Positions 62,634-64,000 of a stretch of DNA of 64,000 nt are shown piece by piece. Within the stretch, counting starts at the first letter, position 1. The number at the start of each line of letters is the position of its first letter. A model generated the notes under the pieces. The model was not told the origin of the DNA, made no database searches, and saw only the letters and a list, made by a program, of their open reading frames with translations. Made by a program: the position numbers and the translations under genes. Origin of the DNA: Trametopsis cervina (Eukaryota; Basidiomycota; Agaricomycetes; Polyporales; Irpicaceae); the NCBI GenBank assembly GCA_022385755.1, contig MU278365.1, positions 248,001 to 312,000 of the forward strand. Direction: 5' to 3'.

Positions 62634-64000
62634 ATGTTACAAACTGGTTTACTGCCCAACGCTCACAGCGACCTCGTAACGGATGCTGCCTATGACTTCT
62701 ACGGCCTACGGCTCGCGACGTGCAGTCTGGATCAACGGTGGGTGTAATGCTTCTTTTATGAGTCCAGTGCTCAGCCCAAAACATGTGCAGTATCAAGGTG
62801 TGGCAACTGGACGAGAGACAGGGTTCTTGGAGTGTTGAGGACGATTGGAAGGTGCGCAGGGAAAGCGCCAGTCCTCCATGATCGCTCAAATTTGACATGA
62901 TTCGTAGGCCCACGATGCAGCTGTGACCAAGGTCAGTTGGGCACACCCCGAGTTTGGAACGATAATCGCATCTTCCTCGTTCGATCGCACTGTCAAAGTC
63001 TGGGAACAAACATCCTACGCTGATCCCGAACCTCAACTCAATGGAGCAACTGGCTCTTCCTCAAGCTCTCGCTGGGTTGAGCGTGCGGTGCTTGCCGATG
63101 CGAAGAGCACAGTCCGCGCGGTGGAGTTCGCTCCTCCCACCTTCGGCCTCAAGCTGGCCACCATATCTTCCGACAACTACCTACGGATATACGAGTGTTT
63201 TGAACAAGCATCTCTCACCACATGGCCCCTGTCGGAAGAAGTCGACGTACTGGCCGTAGCTACCGTCACTCCCAGCGGGAACTCGCTGCCACAAACATTG
63301 AACTTGTCTACACCAACCCAGACTTCATCCGGTCTGGATGGCGCGTCCATATCGCTGGCAGGTCACATTGCCTCCCAGCAGCAACAACAGGGACAAATGC
63401 CTACTAGACCCGGCTTAGGAAACCGAGAGGTGTGTTGGAATCCCCATATCTGTGATACCACGGCTAATCCTCGTCCTCGTAGGCAGATGGCGGGTGGTGC
63501 ATCTCATGGTGCAAAGACCGTTATTGGGGTGAACTCATTGCGGCCGCATGTGGCGTGAACGGGGTTGTAAAGGTCTGCATCTTCTGCATCTCACTCGCTG
63601 GAGTATTCAGAATTGTGACTCTGTCAATATAGATCATTCAATTGACACCCTCCCGTCGCCCGTCCAGCATTCTTTTCCTTGACCCAGCGCCCACTGCCAG
63701 GGGGGCATCGGGCGGAGAATCTGCGATGAGAAGTCCCGCAGTGGGCACAGATGCTGATGGACCAACGCCATATTCCATCACATCGGTCTCATGGGCACCG
63801 TCATGCGGGCGATCATATCACCTTATCGCAACTGGAAGCAGGGATGGCCACGTCAGAATATGGAGAGTGAAGCCCCCAACTCCGGTAGACGAGCTCGATC
63901 AGGAGGATGGTGAAGCAGACGAAGGTACTTGGTCTGCATCAATAGTAGGCGATTTCGACGACCACAAGTAAGCTCTCATCAGCTTTCATCGTTCTCGTAT
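62634..64000 (+). CDS. SEH1: Nucleoporin SEH1 (WD40), C-terminus beyond the window
   Basis: WD40 protein of the Y-complex of the nuclear pore and of the SEA/GATOR2 complex. The start at 62634 gives MLQTGLLPNAHSDLVTDAAY followed by DFYGLRLATCSLDQR. Then SIKVWQLDERQGSWSVEDDW (first residue codon split by an intron), KAHDAAVTKVSWAHPEFGTI with IASSSFDRTVKVWEQ, and STVRAVEFAPPTFGLKLATI with SSDNYLRIYE. A long Ser/Gln-rich insert lies between blades. The exon from 63633 has TPYSITSVSWAPSCGRSYHL and IATGSRDGHVRIWRVKPP. WD repeats with HPEFG, APxxxGLxLA and SWAPSxGRSYHLIA are typical of SEH1. The gene runs off the right edge after about 360 residues. Confidence 0.9.

Overview
The window is nuclear DNA of a filamentous basidiomycete, most likely an Agaricomycete. 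Genes are dense and broken by many 45-65 nt introns with GT...AG ends. There are long Ser/Thr/Ala- and Gln-rich proteins, F-box and MYND proteins, a CBM1-linked GH5 cellulase, a GH18 chitinase and a CBM19-type secreted protein, which together suggest a saprotroph that degrades plant material and remodels chitin. No operons, CRISPR arrays, insertion sequences or viral genes were seen.

Layout. 0-8 kb: the tRNA-dihydrouridine synthase DUS3 (cut by the left edge), a delta-12 fatty acid desaturase, a poorly supported candidate gene, and a six-exon TPR protein. 8-18 kb: an ArfGAP with a polyglutamine tail sharing a 206 bp promoter region with a KPWE-motif PEX39-like peroxisomal protein, an F-box protein, a cytochrome P450, and a CBM19/mucin-like secreted protein. 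18-32.6 kb is housekeeping: serine hydroxymethyltransferase, prolyl-tRNA synthetase, an ARM/TPR-like MYND protein, a USP16-like deubiquitinase, histidinol-phosphate aminotransferase (HIS5) and CIA1. 33-51 kb: an uncharacterised multi-pass membrane protein gene (copy A), MMS22 (DNA repair), a small MYND protein, the GH18 chitinase, an F-box protein, tRNA-Gly(CCC) and the second membrane gene (copy B). 51-64 kb: mitochondrial isoleucyl-tRNA synthetase divergent from a B-type cyclin, SWC5 (SWR1 complex), the CBM1-GH5 cellulase, and SEH1 (nuclear pore/SEA complex), cut by the right edge.

The most notable discovery is the pair of membrane-protein paralogues at 33.3-35.0 and 49.0-50.7 kb. Their coding sequence is split into 14 and 15 tiny exons, so no long reading frame reveals them. 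They were rebuilt by aligning the two loci against each other. Exon sizes and phases match almost one for one, including a 20-nt microexon, and give continuous proteins of 327 and 320 residues. They resemble a large basidiomycete family of predicted seven-helix proteins with no known function. Other points of interest are the PEX39-like gene, possible dual targeting of SHMT and ProRS by alternative starts, and the MMS22 gene.

CDS coordinates are genomic spans from start to stop codon including introns. Splice sites were placed by eye from frame, consensus and family similarity. No similarity search was run.
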